Counted from the first letter of the stretch, positions 1 to 8,363 are shown. The stretch is 64,000 nt of DNA from JAAYDH01 sp035353055 (GCA_035353055.1 DAOPYW010000003.1:5241-69240), one strand, 5' to 3'. The notes: generated by a model not told the origin, from the letters alone. A program made the numbers and translations.

Positions 1-7
1 TTTTCAT
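1..7 (-). CDS. Start of an unidentified gene (partial, runs off the window)
   Basis: An ATG on the minus strand at 7-5 is preceded by a good ribosome binding site (AAAGGAG, complement of 14-20) at about 6-7 nt spacing. Only the first two codons (Met-Lys) are inside the window, so the product cannot be named. It lies just beyond the ftsZ terminator, so it is probably a separate transcription unit or is reached only by read-through. Confidence 0.5.
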
Positions 8-52
8 GGCGCTCTCCTTTATCGCGTCTATTATCGCACATAAGCGCCCAAT

Positions 53-79
53 AAAAAAGGGCGAAAATCGCCCATTTTT
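53..79 (-). terminator. Rho-independent terminator after ftsZ
   Basis: Perfect 6-bp stem GGGCGA/TCGCCC (59-64 with 68-73) with a 3-nt loop, followed on the minus strand by six T (58-53). The other side is also T-rich on the plus strand, so it could act in both directions. Confidence 0.8.
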
Positions 80-97
80 ATCGTTTTAGCGTTTTGA

Positions 98-1377
98 TTA
101 ATCTTTTAGGAAACTCGGCAGAATGTCTTCATCAATTGACAGATCATCTTGTTTCTTATCTTTTTCTTTCTCAGCATTCTCTTCCTCAGCTGGTTCAGGC
201 ATGAGAATGGCTCCGCTGTTTTCGGGGCGAGTGAGAGGAGGGACTACTTGTGGCGCTGAGAAATTAACTTCATCTTCAAAGTCACTGGCGATGACACTGA
301 CGAGAATTTCATCGTTTAATTGATCGTTGATTGCCACGCCAAATTTGACGTCGATATCATGTCCTGATGCATCAATGAGTAGGTTAACCGTCTCCTGAGC
401 ATCAAATAGCGAGACATTCGGGCCACAAGTCACAGCCACAATGGCGCGCCTTGAACCGCGAATCGAGGCTTCAAGCAAAGGCGAATNNNNNNNNNNNNNN
501 NNNNNNNNNNNNNNNNNNNNNNNNNNNNNNNNNNNNNNNNNNNNNNNNNNNNNNNNNNNNNNNNNNNNNNNNNNNNNNNNNNNNNNACAGCCACAATGGC
601 GCGCCTTGAACCGCGAATCGAGGCTTCAAGCAAAGGCGAATTAATTGCATTGCTAGCGGCTTCTTTAGCACGGTTAGCTCCCGTTCCCATGCCAAATCCA
701 ATTAAGGCAATGCCAGAATTCTTTAACGTATTACGGACATCGGCAAAGTCGAGGTTGATTACCGCAGGTAATAAGATTAAGTTGACGATGGTTTTCACTG
801 ACTGAGCGAGGACTTTATCGCTGTCAGAAAATGCTTCGCTGATCGGGGCATTTCCCGCGGTCATTAATAATTTATCGTTGCTGACGACGATGATTGAGTC
901 GACGCAAGTCTTGAGTTTATTGAGCCCATCAATGGAGTTGATGATGCGCTTTTTTCCTTCAAAGGTAAAAGGGCGAGTGACAATCGCAATAACTAATGCG
1001 CCGGCATCTTTAGCGATTCTCGCTACCACTGGGGCAGCACCAGTACCAGTGCCTCCACCCATTCCGGCGGCCACGAATACCATGTGGGCACCAGCGACGA
1101 TTTCTTTGATGTCGTCAGCGCTAGCTTCCGCGGCTTTCTCGCCGATTTCTGGCTCTCCGCCAGCTCCTAAACCACCGGTGATTTCTTGTCCCAAGATGAT
1201 TCGATGGCTCGATTTGCTGGTTGAAAGGGCTTGCTTATCAGTATTAGCCACCCAGAATTCGACGTTGTTAATCTCTTCATCAATCATGCGATTAACGGCG
1301 TTATTTCCGGCTCCACCGACGCCAATGACGACGATTTTAGCTGCTGGTTCGAAGTTGTCTAAGTCATAGTTTTCCAT
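98..1377 (-). CDS. ftsZ: Cell division protein FtsZ (split by a false assembly gap)
   Basis: Tubulin-like GTPase that forms the cytokinetic ring. The tubulin signature GGGTGTG is at residues 107-113, the N-terminal nucleotide loop GVGGAGNN near 19-26, and the T7-loop sequence NLDFADV near 208-214. The C-terminal tail ends ILPSFLKD, like the conserved peptide that binds FtsA. A 100-N run (487-586) sits inside the gene, but both flanks carry the same 55 bases (432-486 and 587-641). Removing the N run plus one copy (155 nt) leaves 1125 nt, exactly 375 codons, giving an intact 374-residue protein of normal family length. A GGAG ribosome binding site lies before the ATG at 1377. It follows ftsA by 12 nt, so the two form an operon. 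Confidence 0.96.
487..586. other. Scaffold gap (100 N), very probably spurious
   Basis: A run of exactly 100 N. The 55 bases before it (432-486) are identical to the 55 bases after it (587-641), so the two contigs overlap. Collapsing them restores ftsZ in frame, so no sequence is missing here. Confidence 0.93.
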
Positions 1378-1389
1378 AGAATTTCTCCT

Positions 1390-2592
1390 TTATTTCACCG
1401 GATCGCGGGTCACTTGACCGAATCGCGGATGGTTCTCATCGTAAACGCAAGGGATTTGCGAGTTGGCTAGGATCATGCCTAGGCAATTGGTGAAGGTGGG
1501 GTTTCTCGCTCCAAAGGAACGAGGAGAGACCACTTTGACCGTATCGCTCGGAACTTTAGGGGTGATGTATTCCACTAGCCCATTCAATTGCGAGCCTCCA
1601 CCGACGAGGATCATCGGCAAGGTCTTATATGCGTTGCCATAATCGCTGAGCAAATCATCGATGGCAGAGTTTAATTGTTTCACAAAGATATCTAATTCAG
1701 CTTTAATCAAGCCATTTAATTCATCGCGATGATGCTTGATTTCGTGGCCTTCGCCATCATCGGTCTTGCAGACAGGAGCGCGGAAGTTCATATCGCGCTT
1801 GTCGATTCCGTACATAATCTTGTATTTTTCCGCATCGGCTTCGTTGATATTGAATGCTTCAATAATCTTTTCCGTGATGTGATCGCCACCCCACTCAAAA
1901 GTGCGGGAAGCATAGAGGGTTTTGTTTCCAACCAAAGAAACAGAGGTGATGTCCGAGCCAATGTCCACGAGAATATAATCAGAGGGAACATCGCTATAAG
2001 AGGCTAGCAATTTGCAGGCTCCAAAAGGAGCGATGACTAATCTCTTGACGTTGATCTCTCCGGAATTTAAAGCTGTTTGGTAGGCGCTAGCGATTTTATG
2101 CGGCAAGGTGTGCACCTTAGCAATCATGCTGAGCGTGCTGGAAGATTCTCCAATAGGAGGGAGCGTAAACGAGCGACCTTGATCGAGGATGTATGTTTCA
2201 GGAATCACATCGATCAAGCTGTTGTCCATCTCGCTCGATGCGTTTCTTATTAAAGCATAGATATTGCGGATATCAATCGTGCTGATCTTGCTTTCTTCGC
2301 CGATGACCGTCGTGACTTGCTTAGTTTCAAAAACATCCAACCCGTAGGGTGGAAGAGAAAGCAGAGCTTCGGAAATGGTCAATTTTAATTTAGCGGAAGG
2401 GTCAGAGAATTCATGGACTTCTTTGATATTTTGCGTCAATTTAGCAAAGTCGGAGAACTGCCCTGGCTCCACGATGTGACCGTAAGGTTTTGTTAAAGCA
2501 TAGAGAACATAAACTTGGCCATCGAGTTCATAGCCCACGACTAATTTAAGTTTTTTTGAGCTAAACTCAATAGCTGCGACTGGTTTTTCCAT
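1390..2592 (-). CDS. ftsA: Cell division protein FtsA (actin-like)
   Basis: Actin-fold ATPase that tethers FtsZ to the membrane. The N-terminal phosphate-1 strand reads VAAIEFSSKKLKLVVG, the phosphate-2 region YILVDIGSDITSVSL is near residue 205, and the adenosine motif MILVGGGSQLNG is near 325-335. The 400-residue length fits the family. The usual C-terminal amphipathic membrane-targeting helix is not obvious: the protein ends in a polar stretch (NHPRFGQVTRDPVK), so membrane attachment may be by another route. It is placed directly upstream of ftsZ. The ribosome binding site is weak (AAGTGG). Confidence 0.88.
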   Translation of the reverse strand: MEKPVAAIEFSSKKLKLVVGYELDGQVYVLYALTKPYGHIVEPGQFSDFAKLTQNIKEVHEFSDPSAKLKLTISEALLSLPPYGLDVFETKQVTTVIGEESKISTIDIRNIYALIRNASSEMDNSLIDVIPETYILDQGRSFTLPPIGESSSTLSMIAKVHTLPHKIASAYQTALNSGEINVKRLVIAPFGACKLLASYSDVPSDYILVDIGSDITSVSLVGNKTLYASRTFEWGGDHITEKIIEAFNINEADAEKYKIMYGIDKRDMNFRAPVCKTDDGEGHEIKHHRDELNGLIKAELDIFVKQLNSAIDDLLSDYGNAYKTLPMILVGGGSQLNGLVEYITPKVPSDTVKVVSPRSFGARNPTFTNCLGMILANSQIPCVYDENHPRFGQVTRDPVK

Positions 2593-2615
2593 ATTTATAT
2601 ACCACTTGCACTTAT

Positions 2616-2645
2616 TTTATAAGGGTTTTGCCCATCTTACAACAA
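2616..2645 (-). promoter_or_regulatory. Candidate ftsA-ftsZ promoter
   Basis: On the minus strand a -10 TATAAA (2621-2616) lies 18 nt downstream of TTGTTG (2645-2640). The -35 match is poor. It lies between the preceding terminator and ftsA, where a promoter would be needed. Confidence 0.35.
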
Positions 2646-2703
2646 TTAACTTATTGTTAATGAAATTTTATATTATCTACTAGAAAACTACTAATTAATC
2701 ACC

Positions 2704-2733
2704 AAAAAAAAGAAGTCACATTTCAGCGGCTTC
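2704..2733 (-). terminator. Probable terminator after the small division-cluster membrane gene
   Basis: On the minus strand an imperfect hairpin (GAAGC...ACTTC, arms 2733-2727 and 2718-2712) is followed by eight T (2711-2704). It separates the mraZ-rsmH unit from ftsA-ftsZ. Confidence 0.45.
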
Positions 2734-2758
2734 TATCCTGATACGAGGAGGACATCGT

Positions 2759-2971
2759 TCAGTTAATGTCTTTATAACTCAATGATTCGGGCACTTCATC
2801 GTGGTTGGAATCATCAGCTAACGTTTGCTTCTCAGCATAGTTTTTAATTAAAAAGTAGGTTGGAAACCCAATAGCGGCAACTAAGGAAGCAGAAATGGCA
2901 ATGCCAATGAAAAATCTGCGGATATGATAGTACATTCCCTTGTGACCGTTTTTAATTAATTTGTCTTTCAT
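2759..2971 (-). CDS. Small single-pass membrane protein in the ftsL position
   Basis: 70 residues. The chosen ATG (2971) has AAAGGAAG eight nt upstream; a longer frame from 2989 would overlap rsmH and lacks a site. A basic N-terminus (MKDKLIKNGHKG, then HIRRF) precedes one hydrophobic helix (about residues 20-42), then about 28 acidic, polar residues, so N-in/C-out topology is predicted. It occupies the slot between rsmH and ftsA where ftsL sits in other Bacilli. No coiled coil of FtsL type can be seen and the external part is short, so this is an FtsL-like candidate by position only. An unrelated small lineage protein is the alternative. Confidence 0.7.
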   Translation of the reverse strand: MKDKLIKNGHKGMYYHIRRFFIGIAISASLVAAIGFPTYFLIKNYAEKQTLADDSNHDEVPESLSYKDIN

Positions 2972-2975
2972 ACTT

Positions 2976-3902
2976 TTACTTCCTTTCAATTATTCTCAGC
3001 TTGGCACTTTGGCTTCGAGGGTTGCTGGCGATTTCTTTTTCGCTGGCAACGATCGGTTTGCGGGTGACGAGTTGATATTCTTTTTCTTGTTCGGCAAGAG
3101 GGCCGTCAAGGCGATTGCCAATTGTTGTAGTGATGTTCTTAAAGATGCTCTTGACGATGCGATCTTCTCCCGAGTGGAAGGTGATGACGGCTAGTCTACC
3201 ACCATGAGCTCGGAGCAGAGGGATGGCTTCGTTGAGTCCTGTGATCAAAGCGTTCAGTTCATCATTCACCGCGATGCGAATGGCTTGGAACACTTGCTTA
3301 GCGGGGTGGCCCACTTTCTTCAGCTCTTTGCTGGGCTTGCTCTTTTTGATGATGTCCGCTAATTCAAAGGTGGTTTGAATCGGAGCGACTTCTCTTTGCT
3401 TGGCGATGTTTTTAGCGATGCTTAATGCGAAGCGTTCTTCGCCGTATTCTCTCATAATTCGCTCTAGCTCTTGGAGCGAGTATGTGTTGATGATTTCATA
3501 AGCAGTTAACTGCTGACGCTGATCCATTCTCATATCCAAGGGGGCGTCGAGGCGGTAAGAGAAGCCGCGCTCTCCTTCATCGAATTGAGGAGAGGAGACA
3601 CCGAGATCCATGAGGATACCATCGACTTGAGAGATGTTTTGCTGTTTTAGCGATTCACCCAAATTTTTGAAGTTTGAGTGAATGAGGGTGAACCTCTCGC
3701 TGATTTTAGACAGATTAGCTTGAGATTCGCGAATGGCTTCTTCGTCTTGATCGAAACCGATGAGGTAACCTGTGGTCAGTTTTTTGAGAATCGCCGAACT
3801 ATGACCGCCTCTCCCGATTGTTAAATCAAGATAGATGCCATCTGGTTTAATATTTAAACCTTCGATCGTTTCCTTCAGCAAGACAGGTGTATGCTTGCTC
3901 AT
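2976..3902 (-). CDS. rsmH: 16S rRNA (cytosine1402-N4)-methyltransferase RsmH (MraW)
   Basis: SAM-dependent methyltransferase that modifies C1402 in the ribosomal P site. The SAM-binding motif YLDLTIGRGGHS is near residue 24-35. The family signature DGILMDLGVSSPQFDEGE is near residues 95-112, followed by RLDAPLDMRMD. The 308-residue length is typical. It starts 5 nt after mraZ, the standard first pair of the dcw cluster. The ribosome binding site is weak, which suggests translation follows that of mraZ. Confidence 0.96.
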   Translation of the reverse strand: MSKHTPVLLKETIEGLNIKPDGIYLDLTIGRGGHSSAILKKLTTGYLIGFDQDEEAIRESQANLSKISERFTLIHSNFKNLGESLKQQNISQVDGILMDLGVSSPQFDEGERGFSYRLDAPLDMRMDQRQQLTAYEIINTYSLQELERIMREYGEERFALSIAKNIAKQREVAPIQTTFELADIIKKSKPSKELKKVGHPAKQVFQAIRIAVNDELNALITGLNEAIPLLRAHGGRLAVITFHSGEDRIVKSIFKNITTTIGNRLDGPLAEQEKEYQLVTRKPIVASEKEIASNPRSQSAKLRIIERK

Positions 3903-3907
3903 AATAA

Positions 3908-4336
3908 TTAATTCTCAGAGCCAAGATTTTCGGCAGTACTTTCAAAGCCAGAAATGGCGTTTTTCTCGTACTTTTCGTAAGCTTGTTTATTCCAAACTTC
4001 GATATGGTCGCCCATACCGATAACCATGACTTCCTTGCCAATTTGGAATTTCTCTAGAAGCAAAGCGGGGATTTGAACGCGGCCGGATTTATCGATTTCT
4101 AGCTCGCAAGTCGAGGCGAGTTGGACGCGAAGATAATCGCGAGCGCTCTTTTTGTTGAATGGCAAAGTGTTGAATTCAGTGACTAGTTTTTCGAACTCAC
4201 AAGCTTTGTAAATCGATAGGGCTCCGTCGAACCCTTTCATGATGAAAACTTTAACGCCTGTCTCTTCTCTCATCTTGCGAGGAATGACTAAGCGACCTTT
4301 TTCATCTAGTGTGTGAGCAAAACTACCAAAGAACAT
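3908..4336 (-). CDS. mraZ: Transcriptional regulator MraZ
   Basis: First gene of the division cluster, a DNA-binding repressor with two SpoVT/AbrB-like repeats. Both repeats are visible: FFGSFAHTLDEKGRLVIPRK at the N-terminus and STCELEIDKSGRVQIPALLL in the second half, each with the DxKGR/DxSGR hairpin. The start is set at ATG 4336 (142 residues, beginning MFFGSF). A GTG 9 nt further upstream would lie inside the operator repeats. No ordinary Shine-Dalgarno is present because three MraZ-type repeats fill the leader. It probably represses its own operon. Confidence 0.95.
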   Translation of the reverse strand: MFFGSFAHTLDEKGRLVIPRKMREETGVKVFIMKGFDGALSIYKACEFEKLVTEFNTLPFNKKSARDYLRVQLASTCELEIDKSGRVQIPALLLEKFQIGKEVMVIGMGDHIEVWNKQAYEKYEKNAISGFESTAENLGSEN

Positions 4337-4366
4337 ATTTCCCACTATTTCCCACTTTCTTCCACT
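4337..4366 (-). promoter_or_regulatory. MraZ operator: three 10-bp direct repeats
   Basis: Read on the minus strand, AGTGGAAGAA, AGTGGGAAAT and AGTGGGAAAT run in tandem directly into the mraZ ATG. The TGGGA cores are spaced 5 nt apart, the arrangement known for MraZ boxes in other bacteria. They fill the stretch between the predicted start site and the ATG, so bound MraZ would block both elongation and ribosome access. Confidence 0.85.
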
Positions 4367-4374
4367 GCACCACC

Positions 4375-4404
4375 ATTATAGACAAATAGAGCAAAATTGA
4401 GCAA
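4375..4404 (-). promoter_or_regulatory. mraZ promoter
   Basis: On the minus strand a consensus -10 TATAAT (4380-4375) has a weak -35 TTGCTC (4404-4399) 18 nt upstream. Transcription would begin near 4367, at the edge of the operator repeats. Confidence 0.7.
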
Positions 4405-4436
4405 TCATTTTTTCTATATAAAAATCAAAAGCAAAA

Positions 4437-4462
4437 TAAAAAACTCCACCAAGCGGTGAAGT
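4437..4462 (-). terminator. Terminator of the pheS-pheT-yceD operon
   Basis: On the minus strand an 8-bp stem ACTTCACC/GGTGGAGT (one G-T pair) with loop GCTT is followed by TTTTT. It lies 35 nt after the yceD stop codon. Confidence 0.8.
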
Positions 4463-4496
4463 TCATTATTTTTAACATTTTATGTTAATATAGGTG

Positions 4497-4985
4497 TTAT
4501 TCTATTTTGACACTGTCTAGTTTTTCCCAGCGAGAATCAGTTTTTGTTTCCTTTTCTTTAAGATATTCATCTTCGCTGATGATGCGGTAGCCTTCTCCGC
4601 CTGAAGGGAGCTTTTCGCCCTTTCCCACCACTTTGCTAGGGATGTGAGAGAGAATTAAACCGAGGATGTGATCATCGAGCTCGACGATGTTTTGCGGCTC
4701 GTAAAAAGCGGTCGCATCTTCCGAGTTATCAGAGAACACTAATTCATCGTGTAGCTTTAGGCTAATTGGGACATCCTTTAGCGAGTAAGCGCTGATGGCC
4801 ACCACCTGTGATTTTACCTCGACGACCACTCGGAGAATCTCTTGATTTTGATAGGCTTTTGCTTCGACGTGGCACGAGATAATTTTGCGAAGAAATGACG
4901 GGTCAAATTTGGCATCGCTAAAATCGATATCTTCCGCAAAAGATACTTCCTTATTTAGCGGTAATGTCTGGCGATTTATCTTCAT
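4497..4985 (-). CDS. yceD: DUF177/YceD family protein (23S rRNA accumulation)
   Basis: 162 residues of the DUF177 family, which is linked to 23S rRNA/50S accumulation and is usually encoded next to rpmF. The C-terminal part matches YlbN/YceD proteins: VELDDHILGLILSHIP, then ISEDEYLKEKETKTDSRWEKL, the family's acidic tail with D-x-R-W-x-x-L. No paired cysteines are present, as in many Firmicutes members. The ATG lies 1 nt after the pheT stop and its GGAG site is inside the end of pheT, so the two are translationally coupled. Unusually no rpmF follows, only a terminator. Confidence 0.82.
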   Translation of the reverse strand: MKINRQTLPLNKEVSFAEDIDFSDAKFDPSFLRKIISCHVEAKAYQNQEILRVVVEVKSQVVAISAYSLKDVPISLKLHDELVFSDNSEDATAFYEPQNIVELDDHILGLILSHIPSKVVGKGEKLPSGGEGYRIISEDEYLKEKETKTDSRWEKLDSVKIE

Positions 4986-4986
4986 T

Positions 4987-7185
4987 TTAACTCCGTAATT
5001 CGGCTTTATAAGCTCTGGTCAATTCGGCTTTTATTTTATTGAGAGTATCGCTCACTTCTCGATCAGTTAAAGTGTGATCATCGCTGCGGCAAATCACTTT
5101 GACAGCGATGGATTTTTGGCCTTCAGGAATGCCTTTTCCGGCGTAGACATCAAAGATGAGAGCATCGCTCACCAGACCTTGTCCGATAATTTTGATGGTC
5201 TTGACAATGTCCTTGGCTTCGATGTGTCCATCGATGACAAACGCTAGGTCTCTTTCGATGGATGGGAAGCGAGATAATGGGGTCATTTTTAAGCCATTCA
5301 CCTTCGCATCCAATAAAGTGGAGAGATTGAGCTCAAGCACCGCGGCATTTGACTTGCCAAATCCGTACTCTTCAATTTTNNNNNNNNNNNNNNNNNNNNN
5401 NNNNNNNNNNNNNNNNNNNNNNNNNNNNNNNNNNNNNNNNNNNNNNNNNNNNNNNNNNNNNNNNNNNNNNNNNNNNNNNTGTCGAGCCGCGTTAAATGAG
5501 GCGGCTTTTAATAAGCTGTGAACGACGTGAGTTCTCATCACTTCGTGCTCATCCGTTAAGGGATTCATGATGACGTAGTGATCTTCTTGATTTAATAAAT
5601 TAAAGGCATCCTTTTCTTTCTTGCTGATTAAAGAATAAGTCAGGCATTCGTCGAGCCCGCGATCGAGCAAGAAATAACGCACTTGTCTCAATCTTTGCTG
5701 AGGAGCAGTCAAGATGCCGACTTTCGCGTCCAATTTCGGAAGTATAGAGTGGACATTATTGTATCCGAGCAAGCGAATGACCTCTTCGCTTAAGTCAGCT
5801 TCTGAAACGATGTCTAATCTCCAAGCGGGGACTACGGCAATGAAATACCCCGTGACATTTAACATCACTTGGAAATGGAGTCTCTCTAAGGCTTCTTTGA
5901 TTTGCTTGCCAGTAAAGGTAGTACCTAATCTAGCGTTGATATTTTTGACATCGGAGATAATCCGCTGATCTTTTTGCTCTTCGCTCTGATATTCCACCAC
6001 GTTGCTGTAGTGTTTAGCTCCGCCGATCTCTCTGAGCAATTTGGTCGCATATTCCAAGACAAAAGCGGCTTGGAAATGATTGGTGCCTTTGACAAAGCGC
6101 GAAGATGATTCGCTCACTAAGCCGAGGCGATTAGAGGTGTGGCGAATGCTGGCTCCTTTGAAGGAAGCGGCTTCAATATAGATATTCTTCGTCTTTTCAT
6201 CAACCGCGCATTCTAAAGCGCCCATCACGCCGCCTAAGCATTTGGGCTGTTTATCGCAGGAGATAACGATATCTCCAGGAATGATCTCATAGGTCTTTTC
6301 ATCGAGGGCGACGAAAGAGCCTTGATAGTCATCTCGAGCGATGAGCTCTTTCTTTTTTAACTTGTCGGCATCATACATGTGCAGTGGCTGACCAGTCATC
6401 ATCATCACATAGTTGCCAATATCGACGATATTGTTGATGCTTCGTATTCCTAAACCTGACAGCTGTTCTTGCAGCCAGACAGGCGATTTTTGAGTGACAA
6501 TTCCACGGATTTCTTTGCCAGCGAACTGAGTGCATGCTTTCGTGGCTGAGCCGACATTTAATTCGGTCTCAAAATTCGCCATCGGCTCCACTTCGGGAAT
6601 GCTGACAGGGCGAGAGAAAATCGCACCGAGTTCACGAGCGATATTGAAAACCGATAATAAGTCGGGGCGATTGGCTAAAATTTTGAGATTGAAAATCACA
6701 TCATCGTAACCGATGTATTCCAAGACTTTTTCTTCCCCGACTGGCGCATCAGCAGGAAGCTCTTCGATTCCTTCTAATTGAGCTTTGGAAAGATATTTAC
6801 TATCGACGCCAAGCTCGAGCAAAGAGCAGCACATTCCCGAGGAAGGGATGCCACGAATCTTGGCTTCTTTGATTTCGATTTGAGGGAGCTTTGCTCCGAC
6901 GCGAGCGACGATAACTTTTAATCCTAGGCGAGCGTTAGGCGCGCCACAGACGATTTGACTGACGCCATATTTGGCTCCCATATCGACTTTTAAAACATGG
7001 AGGTGATCGCTATCGGGATGCGGGAGGCATTCGACGATTTCACCGATGACGAGATCAGTTCCGCTGGCAAGCGTCACCACTTCTTCCACTTCGACGCCGG
7101 AAAAAGTTAATCGATCAGCGATTTCTTTGGGAGATAGTCCCTCTAAGGAGATGAATTGTTTAAGATTTTTTATACTAACTAACAT
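4987..7185 (-). CDS. pheT: Phenylalanyl-tRNA synthetase beta subunit (gap inside)
   Basis: Forms the alpha2-beta2 enzyme that charges tRNA-Phe. The N-terminal EMAP-type tRNA-binding domain lies near residues 40-150 (PHPDSDHLHVLKVDMG). The B3/B4 editing domain follows (SIRHTSNRLGLVSESSSRF), then B5 and the catalytic-like core. The C-terminal anticodon-binding FDX-ACB domain runs from about 640 (LSRFPSIERDLAFVID) to RAYKAELRS. A 100-N gap (5380-5479) falls after HSLLKAASFNAAR. Compared with Bacillus PheT (about 800 residues) the 732 visible positions are short, and the missing stretch should include the LYEIG-type motif, so the true gap is probably nearer 300 nt than 100. It follows pheS by 20 nt. 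Confidence 0.96.
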   Translation of the reverse strand: MLVSIKNLKQFISLEGLSPKEIADRLTFSGVEVEEVVTLASGTDLVIGEIVECLPHPDSDHLHVLKVDMGAKYGVSQIVCGAPNARLGLKVIVARVGAKLPQIEIKEAKIRGIPSSGMCCSLLELGVDSKYLSKAQLEGIEELPADAPVGEEKVLEYIGYDDVIFNLKILANRPDLLSVFNIARELGAIFSRPVSIPEVEPMANFETELNVGSATKACTQFAGKEIRGIVTQKSPVWLQEQLSGLGIRSINNIVDIGNYVMMMTGQPLHMYDADKLKKKELIARDDYQGSFVALDEKTYEIIPGDIVISCDKQPKCLGGVMGALECAVDEKTKNIYIEAASFKGASIRHTSNRLGLVSESSSRFVKGTNHFQAAFVLEYATKLLREIGGAKHYSNVVEYQSEEQKDQRIISDVKNINARLGTTFTGKQIKEALERLHFQVMLNVTGYFIAVVPAWRLDIVSEADLSEEVIRLLGYNNVHSILPKLDAKVGILTAPQQRLRQVRYFLLDRGLDECLTYSLISKKEKDAFNLLNQEDHYVIMNPLTDEHEVMRTHVVHSLLKAASFNAARXXXXXXXXXXXXXXXXXXXXXXXXXXXXXXXXXXKIEEYGFGKSNAAVLELNLSTLLDAKVNGLKMTPLSRFPSIERDLAFVIDGHIEAKDIVKTIKIIGQGLVSDALIFDVYAGKGIPEGQKSIAVKVICRSDDHTLTDREVSDTLNKIKAELTRAYKAELRS
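5380..5479. other. Scaffold gap (100 N) inside pheT
   Basis: A fixed-size N run with no shared flanking sequence. From PheT family length the missing segment is probably around 300 nt. Confidence 0.9.
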
Positions 7186-7205
7186 ATTGCTATTGCCTTT
7201 CGAGA

Positions 7206-8240
7206 TTATCTCTTTTTGAATTGATGGAGGAAGCGCACATCATTTTGGTAGAATTTGCGGATATCATCAATTCCGTAGCGGAGAATCGCGACTCTTTCGA
7301 TGCCGACGCCAAAGGCGAAGCCTGAATATTCGCGAGGATTGTAACCATTTAATTCCAGGACGCGAGGATTGACCATTCCCCCACCGAGGATTTCGATATA
7401 GCCAGTATCTTTGCACATCGGGCAGCCTTTGCCGCCGCAATTGGCGCAGGTGATGTCGATTTCAACGCTCGGCTCAGTAAAAGGAAAGTAAGAGGAGCGG
7501 AGGCGAATCTCGCGCTTCTCGCCAAACATCTTCTTCACAAAGAGTTCAAGAGTGGACTTTAAGTTGCCAATATTTAAATTTTTATCGATGGCTAAGCCTT
7601 CAATCTGAGCGAACTGATGGGAGTGAGTGGCATCGTCATCATCGCGGCGAAAGGTTTTTCCGGGGCAGATAACGCGAATGGGTTGGCCTTTGTATTTTTG
7701 CATCTCGTGAGCCTGCACCGCGGAGGTGTGGGTTCTTAATAAGGTATTCTCATCAATATAGAAGCTATCTTGCATATCGCGAGCAGGGTGATCGTGGGGA
7801 ATATTCAAGAGTTCGAAATTATTCATGTCGCTTTCCACTTCAGGGCCATCGGCGACGGTGTAGCCCATCCCCAAGAAAATATCGGTGATTTCATCGATGA
7901 TGATATGGAAAGGGTTTCTCGCTCCGAGATTTGCCCCTCGACCAGGCAATGTAATATCGATGGCTTCGCTCTGGAGCTTCTTATCGAGTTCCAAAGCGGC
8001 TAATTTTTGATTCTTTTCATCGAGAGAGGAAGCGATTTGCGTCTTAGTCTCGTACATCTCGCGGCCAAAATCTTTCTTTTCTTCGTCAGGGAGAGAGCTG
8101 ATTAATGATCCGAGTGAGGCCAGTTCGCTTTTCTTGGCAAAATAGCGGTTTCGCACCGCATTGATATCTTCTAATGAATTAGCTTGTTCAATGTCAGATA
8201 GAGCTTGTTTCAAAATCGCACTCAGTTTTTCGTTTTTCAT
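7206..8240 (-). CDS. pheS: Phenylalanyl-tRNA synthetase alpha subunit
   Basis: Catalytic subunit of PheRS, class II synthetase fold. The N-terminal coiled-coil tRNA-binding arm is followed by motif-1/2 regions (RTHTSAVQAHEMQ, CPGKTFRRDDDDATHSHQF) and motif 3 (FAFGVGIERVAILRYGIDD) near the C-terminus. The segment CANCGGKGCPMC is a cysteine-rich insertion seen in many PheS proteins. The start at 8240 gives 344 residues, the usual length, with an AGGAG site upstream; a longer frame to 8294 lacks support. It heads the pheS-pheT-yceD operon. No T-box leader is present. Confidence 0.97.
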   Translation of the reverse strand: MKNEKLSAILKQALSDIEQANSLEDINAVRNRYFAKKSELASLGSLISSLPDEEKKDFGREMYETKTQIASSLDEKNQKLAALELDKKLQSEAIDITLPGRGANLGARNPFHIIIDEITDIFLGMGYTVADGPEVESDMNNFELLNIPHDHPARDMQDSFYIDENTLLRTHTSAVQAHEMQKYKGQPIRVICPGKTFRRDDDDATHSHQFAQIEGLAIDKNLNIGNLKSTLELFVKKMFGEKREIRLRSSYFPFTEPSVEIDITCANCGGKGCPMCKDTGYIEILGGGMVNPRVLELNGYNPREYSGFAFGVGIERVAILRYGIDDIRKFYQNDVRFLHQFKKR

Positions 8241-8282
8241 AATTGATATGCTCCTAAAATGATGGGTCAAATAGATTAATTT

Positions 8283-8291
8283 AGTATAACA
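8283..8291 (-). promoter_or_regulatory. pheS promoter (extended -10)
   Basis: On the minus strand TGT is followed by TATACT (8288-8283), an extended -10 element about 43 nt before the pheS ATG. No good -35 is visible. There is no room for a T-box between it and the gene. Confidence 0.55.
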
Positions 8292-8363
8292 CAAGACATA
8301 TAAGAAATGTATTTCTTAATATGAGCTGACTATAATTTTATTAATTAAACGCAAGCTTGAGCA

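Noticed and set aside
878..1369. Open frame of 163 codons on the plus strand inside ftsZ
   Set aside because: It is antisense to a gene with clear motifs, has no ribosome binding site and encodes low-complexity sequence; a shadow frame.
98..1377. Two truncated ftsZ copies or a tandem duplication
   Set aside because: The repeat is exactly the contig overlap on both sides of an N run, and collapsing it restores one intact gene.
8241..8300. T-box riboswitch before pheS or thrS
   Set aside because: The pheS leader is too short (about 40 nt after the -10) and the pfkA-thrS spacer is 62 nt without a T-box sequence or terminator.
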